Shown here piece after piece: positions 26,901 to 40,900 of a stretch of DNA of 64,000 nt. A program made the translations under genes and the position numbers. This DNA is from Apostichopus japonicus (Eukaryota > Echinodermata > Holothuroidea > Aspidochirotida > Stichopodidae), in NCBI RefSeq assembly GCF_037975245.1, contig NC_092565.1, forward strand, positions 13,917,499 through 13,981,498, in the 5' to 3' direction. The stretch's first letter is position 1; every line of letters begins with the position of its first letter. The notes under the pieces were generated by a model. It did not search any database. It was not told the origin of the DNA and saw only the letters and a program-made list of their open reading frames with translations.

Positions 26901-29050
26901 TCTGTCCTGCTCAAACATGAAGACGGTGGTGTTACAGTGAACTTTATTGAAACTTATGACTGAGTGAAAAAGAAACATTCTTGACCTACCTTAACAGTGA
27001 CCACAGACCTAACTTCTGGAATGACAGAACTCTGTTTTCTGGACACAACTGTCAATTCTGGAATCTTTTCACAGGAAAATATAAATAAAGAGATAAAAAC
27101 TTTAGCCACTTTTTTGTTATTAGAGTCAAGTACTGTGGAGAATGGATTGGCACAAGTCTCCATAGCAAACAAAAACTTGTTTCAGTCAGATGGGGGGTGG
27201 GGGGGATTGAAAATAATTGTGATATGTGTGACTAACTAACAAGCACCCTGGGGAAAGGAGTAAGGCAATGGGAGAACCTGGACAAAGTAGGAACTTTAAG
27301 GCAACCTATGTATGCAAATTAGTGGACATCATATAACATCCAGCAACATGTCTAGAAAATATGTCTAGATAGCAAGTAGGTAAAAAACAGTCCAGTTTTC
27401 CCTTTTGGAAAGCTATAGCCTGTTCCTACAACAGCAGACATAAAATTATCCTAATTTATGCAAACTGCTTTCATGTGTAAACAAACAGATCTAGCAGTCT
27501 CCTGTCATATTTAAAGAGGTACAGGGCCAGAGGTGCAGGTGAGTGATCAGCTGACCCAAGACTCAGTAGACACTGTTGAAGGGCTGTGCAAATTTTGAAA
27601 TATCATTAAAATCATCTAAATCAAACTGTTCTTGTCAGGCAAAAGTTGTTCAGTAAACTAATACAGTACTTATGCAATATAATTGCATAAATCCTGTATC
27701 CATGGGCCATTTTCTATAGATCTGTCAATTATAACCTGCATCGTTAGGTTGCACAGAATTTATGACAATTGCCACACACTGATGAACTACATATGATACA
27801 ATATATTTGTCACAAAAGCCTATAGGGTTGGAAGGTTTCCTTCCATTTCAAATTGGGTAACATAATAATTGATGGAAGCAAATACTTGGTGGGACTGCAT
27901 CATGAAATTGGAGCACATATCTTGCAATAGGAGTACATACACATCCTGCAGAATCAGTATGAATTCTCCATCATCCAATCCAGCTTAAATTTACCCCAGG
28001 GATAGCCCTAGATGTTAAAAAATGACATGCTCATCATTAATAAGACACATTACTAAGAGAACGTTTTCAGTTACTCACCTCCCCATCATCTACTGGGGTA
28101 GTCCTCTTGTAACCTGCTAGATTTGAGAAGATAAACCCATGACGAACATATGTGCCCTCACCAGCTTTGTAATGATCAACACTGCCCAAACGTTCACCTA
28201 CCATAGGAAAAGAGAATATGAAAGTGGCAGAAAAGCAGAATGCACCAGACAATGGTGATTACCACATAGCGATCTCAAAATATTGATAACTGAAATTGTG
28301 GCAGATTATTCAATATGCAAACTTGAAGCAAATGGGTATGATTGTCATTATTGAAGCCAAAAAAAAATGTCCTTTTGCAACTTGCAAACATACACATGAA
28401 TAAGACAATTTCTAATTTTAAGTGCTTTTGAGATTTAACATAGGTACATTATTTATTATTATATTATTATTAGGATTTATTCATGAAATATCTTCTTTTT
28501 TTTGCGACAGGTGTATATGTATACAGTAGTGGGTATCAATGTAATATCTTTTGAATGCACAGTGCACCAAGTCTGCTAAGTGTCAACAGACTTTGTTTGG
28601 ATTTTTTTGAAGCGAATCTTTCCCTGGTAACATTTGTTAAAGTCCTTGAATTGTGGTACCGATTTTATACCTTTTTAAAATGATGATCCTTTATTTTTAC
28701 GATTGTTCACAATATATATGATCATGTATATAGGATAATATCATACGTTCGTGTACACGTTTTTTATTCCAGAATAATTAGGAATTTTCCTCAGGAGTCA
28801 CTCGACTATAGATCTGTTTGACTCGTCCTAGCATTGGCCTAAGTATGTATTGAATAACTTAAGCTAAGCTAGGCCAACGCATAACGTTAGTTTACAAAAA
28901 AATTCAATGTACATACATTTACAGCATACTGTAATTTAGCTAGTAATATTGTATAGGCTACAGTCTACAGGTAGTACTAGTATAGCCTAGGCTATACTGC
29001 CTGGCTGTGTCAGACGACAACTAACCTGGTATGCATATGGTCTCCGCCAT
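23934..29050 (-). CDS. EXOSC1: Exosome complex component EXOSC1 (CSL4), six exons
   Basis: Minus-strand exons in transcript order are 29026-29050, 28079-28197, 26990-27064, 26470-26643, 25256-25337 and 23934-24043. They total 585 nt, 194 residues plus stop, against about 195 in human EXOSC1. Csl4 is one of three S1/KH cap subunits of the RNA exosome, acting in nuclear and cytoplasmic 3'-5' RNA decay and processing. Landmarks in order: an N-terminal CIPGERL motif, then TYVRHGFIFS (N-terminal domain, about residues 5-48). The S1 domain runs about 60-145, with RATEKDKVEVYKSFRPGDIV and SYLLTTAENELGVV. The C-terminal part has VPISWCEMICPKTH and ends near KVQPDYIQT. All introns have AG acceptors and GT donors. 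The donor after 26470 (GTATCC) is weak and was chosen because it keeps frame and homology. Exon 1 is only 25 nt. It diverges from the membrane-protein gene at 29600. Confidence 0.95.
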
Positions 29051-29599
29051 TAACTCTAGGCGCTAGAAAGGTTAAGATAAAATTGCAATTTTTTCCCTTT
29101 TTGTGGAGAGGAGGGGGCACAACAGTTTACAAGTTTATAAATCGTTGACCAGATAACTTTAGACGTTAATTGCTAGTGTTCGATGAACACATGTCAGTTC
29201 GAATGTGACGTCATTGTGAAATGGGGGAAATACCGTAATCCTTCCCAAAACTAACAATGTAGCGCAAAGAAAGAACGTACTAGAGACTAGGCTCGAACTT
29301 CGAAGAGACAAGTATTGGCCTAACATTAGGCAGCACTGAACAGTAACCGTTGTCCGTGCACAAGATAAACACACACTAGGCATATATGTATTACTATAAT
29401 ATTTATTTTACTGATAACTCTTAATATATTACAAGGAATTGGATACCTGGCGATATCAGGCTCTGAGAGAGGACTCGACCTTTCAGTTACCAAGTTAGAT
29501 TGAGCAGCATTGGGCGACACGAAGAAACATTTTATTTGTACTTTTATTAAACCAGTTCTACTTCTACATTCTAGCCTAGGCTTTAAAACTCAGTTTAAG
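29051..29599. promoter_or_regulatory. Divergent promoter interval EXOSC1 / membrane-protein gene
   Basis: The two start codons face away from each other across 549 bp, so the interval must hold both 5' UTRs and probably a shared bidirectional promoter. It contains a perfect CRE palindrome. No TATA box is placed convincingly for either gene. Transcription starts cannot be read from sequence. Confidence 0.6.
29206..29213. promoter_or_regulatory. CRE palindrome TGACGTCA
   Basis: Perfect full-site cAMP response element (CREB/ATF family binding sequence), 156 bp upstream of the EXOSC1 ATG and 387 bp upstream of the divergent ATG. Full CREs near transcription starts are common in bidirectional housekeeping promoters. 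Function is inferred. Confidence 0.55.
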
Positions 29600-32500
29600 A
29601 TGAAATCTTTTCAAGTGAAATCATCTTTCTACGGCTTCGTGCTGACTGTTCTAATAATGTCGATGTCGAGAGCTGCAGATGCGGAAGGCGAACAAGGGTA
29701 GGACGTAAACAATCTCAATAAAGAAATGAGAACGATTTAGTCTAACAGTAACAATTAATGCATACTTGTATTACTATTTATAAGTAAGTATAGCATGGTG
29801 GGCTCATAATTGACGCACTTAAGGATTTGATAAACGATGTCTATCAAGGAAAAATCCAAATCTCTCAACTGTATGCGTTTTTAGTATGTGTAGTTCCCAG
29901 AAATCCAATGATTTCAAAATATTCATTGTTCTGTGCCAACACAACTAAAAATTGAGCAGAATATGACCACAAAATGTCTGCCGTGTCAAGTTTTTTCATA
30001 CCCCGAAATTGACACATTCGTCGAAAGCTAACTAACTTTTGTGTAAGTATACATCCAGTGACTCTGGATGCTGTTTGCTATTGTCTGAGCCTCTTAGCTC
30101 CGACAGGTCAGGTCCCATGGAAGAGTAATGGTATCATATTGAGGTTAGTTTGGTTATTTTTTGGGAGTAGGCTAATTAGATTTTCAAATTCCAAAAATAC
30201 CACAAAAATATATAGATGGTTGGTTTGCGTCTATCTTGGCGCAGAGTGCTCTTTGTCTGGTGGACAGAGCTAAATATATGTTCTGGAACAGTTGTCTGAT
30301 GATCGCTCAATGTGTGAAACTCTTGAGTAACAACTACTAGTGTTCAACTAGTCTCAACATACATACACATCTTTCAACATGTAGCATGGTAGGCTCATAA
30401 TTGACGCACTTAAGGATTTGATCAACGATATCTATCAAGGAAATAGCCAAATCACTCGACTGTATGTGTTTTTCATATGTGTAGTTCCGCAGAAATGTTA
30501 TGATCTCAAAATATTTAAGGTTCTGTGCTTATGCACCGTACAATTGAGCAGAATTTGACCACAAAATGTCTGCCGTGTCAAGTTCTTTCATACCCCTAAA
30601 TTGACACATTCGTTGTAAAGCTAACTGTAGTGTAGGCCTTAGTATACATCCATTGACTTTAGATGCTGTTTGCTATGCTCTGAGCCTCTAAGCTCAGACT
30701 GGTCAGGTTCCAGAAAGCAGTGTTATCATATTGAGGTAATGTTGGTTATTTTTAGGGAGTAAGATATCCAAATGACCAAAAAATGTGCAAAACTGGTGGG
30801 AGGGTGTTAAAACCTTAAAAAATAACACAATTTGGTCAGCAAATAGCTGAAATGGATTCAAACTCATGAAATATGTCATTCTGCTTGACTGCAAAAAGTT
30901 TAGGTGGCCTGCTGTATCGTTGCTAGTAATAATTGAAGGTGCGTCAATTACGGGGGTGCGTCAATTATGAAGCCTTTACTATATAGCAATTTGCCACATC
31001 TTGCTTAGCATTTTGAGATGCAATACCGGATAAATTATTTCCTGGGTTTCATGGTAGTGAGAAGAAGTAAGTAACTATATAGCTAGAACTAACTTAGAAG
31101 TATCAATTTATGGTCAAGATTTTCTCCACTTTTGTTTTCCACAAATATCTGCAATTTCTTGTTTGGTGACCCTAAAGAGGGCCACAACCCCATTCCTCAT
31201 TCCCCTCCCCCCCCCCCCCCTTCTACCACAACCACTCTCGCTATATTGTTTGTTTATACTCACAATTTGACATTTTCCTGTAGATTTGCATCACAGTGCT
31301 TCCAAGGTTCATTGATACTTGATCAAAGCAATAAGATAAAACTTGCTGAAAGTTGGGCCAACGTTCAAGTGACACCATGTACAGGTAAGGGAAGAACCAC
31401 TACAATGGAACCTACAACAATGGAACCTACGACAATGGAACCTACGACAATGGAACCTACAACAATGCAACTTACAACAATGGAACTTACAACAACGGAA
31501 CTAACAACAATAGAACTTGCATCTACCACTAACACATCTACCACTTCAACTAATAAACCATTGACATCGACTGACATGATGACAACTAGCACAACCGAAC
31601 CACCAGCCAAAGCAGACAATACAACGGAGACAGGTAGAAAAAGAAGGGCTGCTGCTGTTTCTCCAGAAATGGAAGATAAATTCTATTGTCAAGTCTTTTA
31701 CTACCCTAACGATGACTCTCCAAAACTGAAAATAGATTCAGCTTCTACTCTAGACTTTTCTTGCACCCAAGAACCCGATTCAGACTGTCTGGATGGTAGT
31801 GCAGTAAATAAAACGGTAAGGAAAAATAATATCATGCCCGAAATATGACATTATTTTAATTACTGTCATTTTTTTGGTTGGTAGCAAATTTTTAACTGAT
31901 CTATATTAAATTTAGGTCAAATGTTACTTAATGATAACACCTACAGGAGTATCAAACCTAGGCTTTGCTCAATTCTTCACTCATGCTTTGTTGTCTCTGA
32001 TAAATATTTCAGTAAACTATAGTTCATACTTAAGCATACTCTTTCCTGGAAATGCTTCTCTTTTTCTTGATACAAGAGATGCAGTTTCCAGCTAAATTTA
32101 GTTCATCAAGGATAATGAAACTTCAGAAATGCATATAAAAACCTTGTACAACACTTTTAATTTAATCCAGTGAGTAGTGGGTCAGTGGGATATATCATTC
32201 CTAGCCCCAATGTTAACAACAAGTAGTTTGCTTTAGTTATTCAATCATGTATGCATGCATTTAGTCATTCATTCTTGCTTTCTTTGTGATTTGGGATCCC
32301 AGAGTTGTCATCCTCTCTACAATTACAATAAACAATTAGGTCCTTCTTGAAAGCCACTAAGCTCTGATTCAAAGAAAAGTTTCCAAACCCTATTTTTTTC
32401 TTCATCACAAGATCGAACCCCCTTTCATTTCATCACAAAATTTGAGGTACCCACGTACATTCTAAACGATTCATGAACCTCTTTCACCTTCAATCCACCG

Positions 32501-35500
32501 TCTTCAACAGTATTAAATAAACTTGTTCGCTTAATACTTCTACCAGGGTTGCCTGACCACATAAAATTAGCCATCACACGTTCAACTTCTTTTATTAAGC
32601 TTGATTTGGCAGAAATAGAAAGAGGTAAGCTACCTGCAAGAGCAAGTGTCTTTACGATAACACTTCAACCTTCTGCAGTGAGATCCAGAGAGGACCAAAC
32701 CCAAAGGCAGTTTTGTAGGCGTGATAGTTTCGGCACAAGGTTTAGCCAGAAAAGATCATATGTTTGTTTGTTTGTGTTCTGTTTGGATGCTTATTTATTT
32801 ATTTATTTGGGGGGGGGGATAGTTGGATTGGGAAAATTTGCATTCAGTAGTAATTCTATAGTATTTCATCAATATGTCTACAAACTTCCCATGCTCTACC
32901 CTGCCAATCACACTGAACTTTAGCGCCAGTGTTTACAAATGCATGCAACATGGTTTCAAACAGTACTAAATTTCCTGTAAAGTTAGAAATTTGAATTGCT
33001 ATTGATGTCCAAATTATTAAGTATCACAGTAATGTAGGTTCTGTTCTGTAGGTCAAAGTAACTTTCACAAATATTTCATCATGCACTTTGCAAAGAACCT
33101 TCCAAATTCTTTTTTTTTTTTTTTTGACTTCACAGATTGATGGCAAGACTGGAAAACTCTATTGCTGTAAGAATGACAACTGCAATTCCCCTTCCCTGGT
33201 AACCAGTGATCCATCTAACGGTGTTGAAGTAGAAACTCTGTCAAAGTGTGACCATTACAGTTCAGAAGGTCAGTAAATATTAATAAAAACTTGATTAATT
33301 CCTTCTTTTAAAGCGGCTGATTGTACTCTCAGAAGGAACCGTTCACGTAAACATTTCTTGTCCAAGTTCAAGGAGTAAATTGTTCCGGTATCGCATTGTA
33401 AAATGCTGTGCAAAATGTTCAAATTGCTATACATGTGAGAAGCAGCTGTATAGCAGTTCTTTTCCACCGTTACCATAGTTACCATGGTATTGTTGAACAC
33501 TACATTATTCTCTTCCATTGCAGACAGCTGCTTTTAAATTTAGTGTCAGTGTTAAACAGCATATTTTGCCTTGGTCAGCTCTGTTGTGGTTAACAAATCT
33601 GATCAAAAGGAAAAGGTTGTTTTATTTTTGGCCTCCTGGTGTATATCTTAAAGTGTGTGAAGATTCGCGCAAAAAGAAACGTCTAATACCGGTAATCTGA
33701 CCTAGTTTCGAATGAGGTGTAACAGAAGTGTTAGACGCCACCATCAATCCCAGAAAATACACACACAGCTTGCTACCGTCGATAATTAGACACTAGTGTA
33801 CAGTCAGTAAATACAGTTGCGGTCAATACCCACAGCACAATGTAGAAACGATACAGCCATGGACATCTCAGGTCCAGCTAAATATAACAAGTTATCATGT
33901 TTCATTACTGTCTGCATTTTGTAGCGACACGAACAAAACGTCACTTGCAAGCAACGGAAAGTTAACTTTTTCAGATGGCCGCACGCGGTTTGGGGCGAGT
34001 CTTCAATGCTTTTAAGGGGCAATGGAACTATATAGAAGGCTGCAGGAATCCTGGTGTTGTTTCACTACATACCATTCCTTCAAATAACTGAAGGTGGTAG
34101 TTCTGGCTAGCATTTCTTGCCCGGCTACATTTGCACCGTAAGACAGATCAAGTCTGTCGTCTCACGATACATTAGTCTGTAGGAAGAAAATTAGTGTTGA
34201 TGGGCAAAGCTGTATCTCTCACACTGTTGTTTTTACATTAGTAGGAAGAAAATTAGTGTTGATGGGCAAAGCTGTATCTCTCACACTGTTGTTTTTACAT
34301 TAGTAGGAAGAAAATTAGTGTTGATGGGCAAAGCTGTTTCTCTCACACTGTTGTTTTTACATTAGTAACAAGAAAATTAGTGTTAATGGGCAAAGCTGTA
34401 TCTCTCACACTGTTGTTTTTACATTAGTAGGAAGAAAATTAGTGTTGATGGGCAAAGCTGTATCTCTCACACTGTTGTTTTTACATTAGTAGGAAGAAAA
34501 TTAGCGTTGATGGGCAAAGCTGTATCTCTCACACTGTTTTTTTTTGGATGTTGTACTCAAAGTCAACTACAAATTCCAAACCATTGCTGTCTTGTTTGAC
34601 AGAAGCTCTGTTCTAGCTGTGACGAGTTTTGAGAACTAGACGCTGTGACATGAATTTGCCAATACTGTCACATGATGCAATGCCTTCCTAATGGGTCTTT
34701 GGAAATAGCCACACACATAAATGATTAATTGTAGAAAATCCAGTGACTTTTTTTCTTTAATCCTCTTTCTCATTGTTATTTTAGGTTATTAAAAAAACAA
34801 TTATGGCTGAAATCTGTATGCTACAAACAATCCAGAAGAAGTAACTTAAAAGAAGCGTTGTAATATTATATCTGACCTCTGACCTCCGAATACCCTTTGT
34901 ACACTGAGAATTCTGTCTCTATACTGAAATATAACAACAATGACTTGCTTTAATAATATGGAGCCAAACAGTGTAATGTTTCCCCAACGTATTTTCTAGG
35001 TATTTTCTCTGTATCCCGAGAAGTCATGCAAGAACTCCCCCTCAACGATCTCGTGTGGAACGTCTTTGAATTTCGTCTCGTAAGATTATTTAGTAGACTT
35101 AGACTGGGAGGCTGTACGTTCATTATATAATATCATGGGTGTTTAACAAGAGGTCGGCGAATTAGGCCCACCAAACAGGATCTTCCATCACGACATATTC
35201 ACCACTCATCAGGCCTTTAGATTATATGCTCAGAATGCATGGAAAACTTGCTTACAAGTGCTATGGGAATAATCGTAACAAAACAAATTATCAACTTATT
35301 TGATCTCCATGAATAAAGACAAGCTCCGAAATTGTAGATAAATTTACAGACTCATGAAAAATCACACAACCCACCGACAATTTGTGGAGATTATTGGGTC
35401 GCACCTCACGGTTTATTTACTGTTGATGTCTGACGAACCTATCCCTTAATCATTTTAAGGAATGCAACAGATGCACTGGTCATTGACAAACAACAGTCCA

Positions 35501-37954
35501 ATATATTTTACTTGTACCTGAATGATGTAATCTAGTATCTATGGTACCTTAGGAAAAGAACTGATTTCCAACTAGTCTGCTAAAGCCATAGCCAACTAGT
35601 CAATTAACACGTAAACAAATCCGCAATAATATTTTAAAATCAAATACTTAACACATATATACCTTCACATGCTCTCTCTCTTTCTCTCCGAAAAGGTAAT
35701 ATTTTATCAACAATCAACAAGATGACTCTTTATACCACATGAAAGACATATTAGTCCATTGTTACATAAAACATACTTTTCAGGGTGATACCAAATGTCA
35801 AACACATTTTTATGTAACTGCAAGGCAAAGTATTCTGACTCTTTCTGGTTATCCTTTAGACCACCATGTGTTATGTTTTAATTGTCCAAAAGCAAACTTG
35901 AGTGTCCCAAGAAATGTTGCATGTAATATTAAAGAATGCATGACCCATATGTGTATTGTAGGACAGATCTTGTGTAGCTTTGGTGAATAGAACACCCTGC
36001 AGCTTTGGGCCAGTAAAAACGCAGCTTCAGGTGGACCATGGGTCTACCACAAAATTTTGTTATATTTCTTATTTTTATGTACGTACATCCAAGAGTGACG
36101 TAGGAGGAGGGTGAATGTAATCCAATTTATACCATTTTAACCTATTTGTGGGTAAATTAGTTTACAATGCAGTCTGAATTTGGATGTTAACAACTAGTCA
36201 TCCACGGGACAACCTACAACGCTGATGTTGGTTGTTCTCACAAATATTGTCGTCTGGGACGACCATTAAAAAGTTTGCCCTGGACTGACATATTTATTCA
36301 GCTCTATGTCCAACAAATTGACTAAGTCTTCAAGCCTTTTAACATACTGCTTCCCTAAACCGTATGGCTTGTCAGTATCGCTCGACTAATTCGTCTGAAC
36401 TATCGTGATGTTTGGAAGATCACTGGAAATGGAATTAATATGATGGAAAACAGAATGATAAATATTGTGCATGTCCTATTGCAACTTTCCAGGAAACTGC
36501 CAAAACTGCTTCTCATCGTTGCTGGGATTTTTTGCCCCCATGACTTGTAAAATCGTTCATATTTTCTGTTCGTCATATATAATTGCACATTTTCAGTTCA
36601 TGGAAACAACCTAAAGAAAAAGCTTTCCATTTTTTGGTGTTTTTTTTCAGGATTCTTACCAGTCTTTTGTCTCTATGAATCTCATCTATGTGTCAACTAT
36701 ACAAGAAATGGGACAACATCCTATTACTGTGGAAACAAACAAACAGAAGGTCATTGCATAAAGGACAACTGGTATGCTGAGACCTGTTCAGCACCTGATG
36801 CCATGGTAAGTTGAAATCTGCCATTTTGTGAAAACGCCTTTGAAAGTAGTTGAAATTTTGACGAACAGTGCCAAAAAATTAGAAATCTGATGCAGCCTCT
36901 TTGGAAAATTGGGAGATTTAACCTGATTTTCTTATTAATGTCAGAGTAAAAATATATTCCAATTGTTCTGAAGTTCTAGATCTTAGAAATGAAATAGTTA
37001 TTTTACTTCTGTTGTTTTGTGTTTCAAATCAGACTTTTTACAATTCTTTTCTGATTGACTTTCTTTACAACAAATTCTGAGTAATTAATTGATACAATTG
37101 AACTTCTTTTGAGAATTGGAGCATATAACTAATAATAATAATAATAAAAATAATAATAATAACAAATATTGTCATTTTCGCCATGGCCATCATCATCCTA
37201 ATAATAATAATATAATGACAATAATGATACTAGTAGTAGTAATAATAGTAGTGGTCATTGCTCTAAAAGTATGGTCTGTGAGTTGTCATTGTTAGCTGAC
37301 ACACTTTACCGTGTTTGAAGTTATTGGAGATTCTTGAGCTGGTCTTGGGAGATCATAAAGTGATAAGAGCCATCCATTTCTTTCATATTTAGTGGTACAT
37401 ATTTTTTGTAGTGATTTCATGCGACACCATTGCTTCTTTCTGTAGCGAGTGGCGTCATAAAACCCCTGCATTGTTTAGCTGTAGCCCTTATTGGATGGAA
37501 ACCATTTTTCACTTGATATTCTTAATTATAGTAATTGTTATGGTAGCATACCAGGGACATCACAGTGACAACTTAACACACATTGTAAAAAAGTGAAAGT
37601 TACCACTGTACTATTTTAGGGTTTTAAGGTTTACTGTCAATGAACTGCTCTGTGTGAGCTACTGGAGGTTTATCTGCTCCAGTAATATTGTTAGCTGGTG
37701 TATGTATTTTCAGGAATATGCCAGTAAGTACTGGAGTTTTTTGCCCGTGGAATTTTTAAGTACTTGGATTTTGTTTTAGCAAGTGGCTAAAATTGAGAAA
37801 ATCTAGGCCTGTAGTAGTAGTAGTCTTAGTAGTAGTAGTGGTAGTAGTAGTAGTAGTGGTAGTAGTGGTGGTAGTAGTAGTAGTAGTAGTAATAGAAGTA
37901 GTTTTAGTAGTAGTAGTAGTACTTGTAGTAGTAGTACTTGTAGTAGTAGTACTT

Positions 37955-37997
<43 letters not shown>

Positions 37998-40900
37998 AAG
38001 TAGTGTTAGTAGTAGTAGTAGTAGTAGTACTTGTAGTAGTAGTAGTAATAGTAGTAGTGATAGTAGTAGTAGTACAGTTTAGTGGTTGTTGTTGTCTTTC
38101 TCTTCTATACCTTTAACGATTCCTTATTTTGATTGGAGGGCAATACCACTTGTTGTCAATGAAAATCCCTGCGTGAACTTTCCTGCAGCTTAAAGGTTTT
38201 CTGTTATCACCATTTGTACCTTGAATTCAACCATTTCCTGTTTTCATAGGGGGGTACCATTTGCTGTCATTTACCTGAAGATCCTCCTAAGAATCCTACT
38301 ACTGTGAGTATTAAAGAAGAAATATTTCGTCAGTGTTCACCTTTATCATGATTTTGAGTACAGTGTTTACTGTGCAACATACGCCCCCTCCCGCACACTC
38401 ATTCACTGATTCAGAGGAAGATGGAGCTCTTTCTTTATTCAGCCTGTAAATACACAACAATCTTTCCCCCCTCATAATATCACAGTTTATCAATATCAAT
38501 TTATCATCAATGTGCATAGCAAGTTACAGAATTGAATATTATTTGATAAATGTCCATTCAGCCTTGTCATCTTCGTTCCTTTCTTCAATACCCAAGTGTT
38601 AAATCATGCAGTCCAGTGAGTGGTATTATGACTGACCTCCAGTGACTGACCTCCAGTGGCAACCATTATATATCAGAAGGATAACAGATTATCTGTACTT
38701 CATAAAGCAATTAATGGAAAGACTGCTATTCCTATCCCATCCTACATTAAGAAGCCAGCTCGTACAACTAGACAACTCAATCAAGCTAAGTTCATCCAAC
38801 CTCGCTGTAAAACAGATGATTACAAATATAGTTTTTTTTTTCGAGAACGATAACACATTGGAACTCTTTGCCTCCAGAATTGATTTCAATAACGTCTGCT
38901 GACAATTTCAAGGTGAAAACATCTAGGTACTTAGCAGAGATTTAATATGCAACACATGACTTGGTGATGTCACTAATCAACCTTTGCGAGATGGACACCA
39001 GTCTATTGCAGAGCATCGATGTAGATGTAGTACTATGACTCTAAACTTTCTCTGGGATTTCAACTCTGAGATCCCAAAATTAGAATCCCTTCTTCAAAGA
39101 CTTAGCTCACTCGATTCCTTTTTACCTAATTTTGTCAAATGCCTCCTTATACGTGACAATCTTTATTCTGAACATTTCTTATAATTTTAATGTCCTGGAA
39201 TAGGGTTGGGCGATATATGGAAAATTATTATTATCGCGATAATTTTTTTTCAAGACGATATTTTTTGAGGATTGAACAAATGACGATAATTTCTTGTGAA
39301 AGAAATTTGAAATAAATGTGGAAAAAATGCGATTATCAGGCGCGTATCCGGGGGGGGGGGCGTTGGGGGCGCGCGCCCCCCCGGGTAAGAAAAAGAGGAG
39401 AGAAAAAAAGAGAAGAAAAAAAGGAAAAAAGAGGGAGAAAAAAAGAGGAGGAAGGAGAGGAAGGAAGGGAAAAAAAAAGAAGAAAGAGAGAAAAGGAGAA
39501 AAAGAGGGAGTAGAAGATAAACGCCAAGATACCGGGAAGAGAAGAGGAACAGTCATAATTACAGCGCTGATCACTATTATATACACAGGGTAGCCAGTGA
39601 CGAATCGCGGATTACGGAAGGGGTGTGCGCCTCACCCTTCCCCTTACACCGACCAACTCCATTTTTGACGTTTCCATTTTTCCTCTCTCACTAATGTAGA
39701 TATCTATATATATATACCGGTGTAACAGGAAATTTCCCCCCCCCCTGAAAATTTTCCCCCCCGGGTGGGGATTTTTCCTAGGATAAATTCCCCCCACCCT
39801 GAAAATTTACCCCCCCACCATAAGCATGATCAATTTTTCTGCCAGCACCTGCAAGTCTTTAGCTTGCAATGAATTTCATAATATTCCTATATTCCAATAG
39901 GCGATATCTCAAATTCAGTGTATGATGAGATGGTCGATCGCTTGTTCATGGCAATTAAACGCTAGGAATATATCCTTCACGTATTCGCAACATTTTTTTA
40001 GTGGCCAGCGAACAGTGTGTTGCAAAGATTGGTGCAATTTGTTTCTTCAAATCATTCACAGAATAAAGTTTATCCACAGTGAAGTTTACTAGTTTTAAAT
40101 ATCAAATATGTTTCGAACGTTATCAGCAAATCTATCACTTCCTTCAGTCTCCATGATGTAAATTGAAAATTTGTGATGACCAGGGCATTTGGGTCCACTC
40201 TATATACCCAACATTCCCACACCATATCAATCAGGACTATCTGTGTAACAGTATGTATAACTTGCTTCAGTGCAGCAATCCCTTTGATGTTCACCCTCAT
40301 AAGCCATGAATTAAGATAATCCCATTGAGCTTCACCACAGCTCATAATCAATAATCAATAAGTCAACCCCTTCCCAATAAACATTGAATCCTCCTGTGGA
40401 ACCATCATACCAACACAATGTAATAGTTTCAATTTACAATGATTATACTTGACTACATCAGTAACATCAGAGCATCAGAGCTAGTCCCATTCCATTCATG
40501 GCACTGCATTCATGGCCTAACCCTAACCCAAGACATTTCCTCTGAATATCCTTATTGCAGGAATGATATATTCCAAGTTCATGCCCAAAAAATGTTAAAA
40601 TCTCCTTATTATAGTTCCATGATGAGATATCCTTGATAGGTGTACAAAAAAAATAATAAACTAGAATTACATGAAGGTGGGGGGGGGGGGGGGAATTTTT
40701 CCAGGTTGGGGGAATATTTCCTAGGAATAATGCCCCCCCGGGGGGAATATTTCCTAGGTAATCTCCACCCGGGGGGAGAATTTTCTAGGAAATATTCCCC
40801 CCGGGGGGGAATATTTTCAGGAGGAAAAAAATCCTGTCACACCAGTTCTATATATGATAACGAGTGTGTGTGTATGGACGCCTTAAATTGTACAATTGTG

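Noticed and set aside
31365-31619. Minus-strand valine-rich frame
   Set aside because: Antisense shadow of the Thr-rich coding repeat in exon 2.
35739-35990. Cys-rich 83-codon frame as an extra exon of the membrane-protein gene
   Set aside because: A plausible acceptor (TTTTCAG) precedes it, but exon 3 ends in phase 1 and joining gives an immediate stop; the frame needs phase 0. The direct exon 3-exon 4 join is in frame.
37793-38116. Poly-valine protein of 107 residues
   Set aside because: Translation of the TAG trinucleotide repeat.
38642-38902. An 86-residue host gene
   Set aside because: The adjacent frame shows reverse-transcriptase tail motifs; this is a shifted reading of a dead LINE.
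39316-39593. Lys/Glu/Arg-rich frames on the plus strand and Phe/Ser-rich frames on the minus strand
   Set aside because: Products of the polypurine tract in a MITE; the same occurs at 46368-46870.
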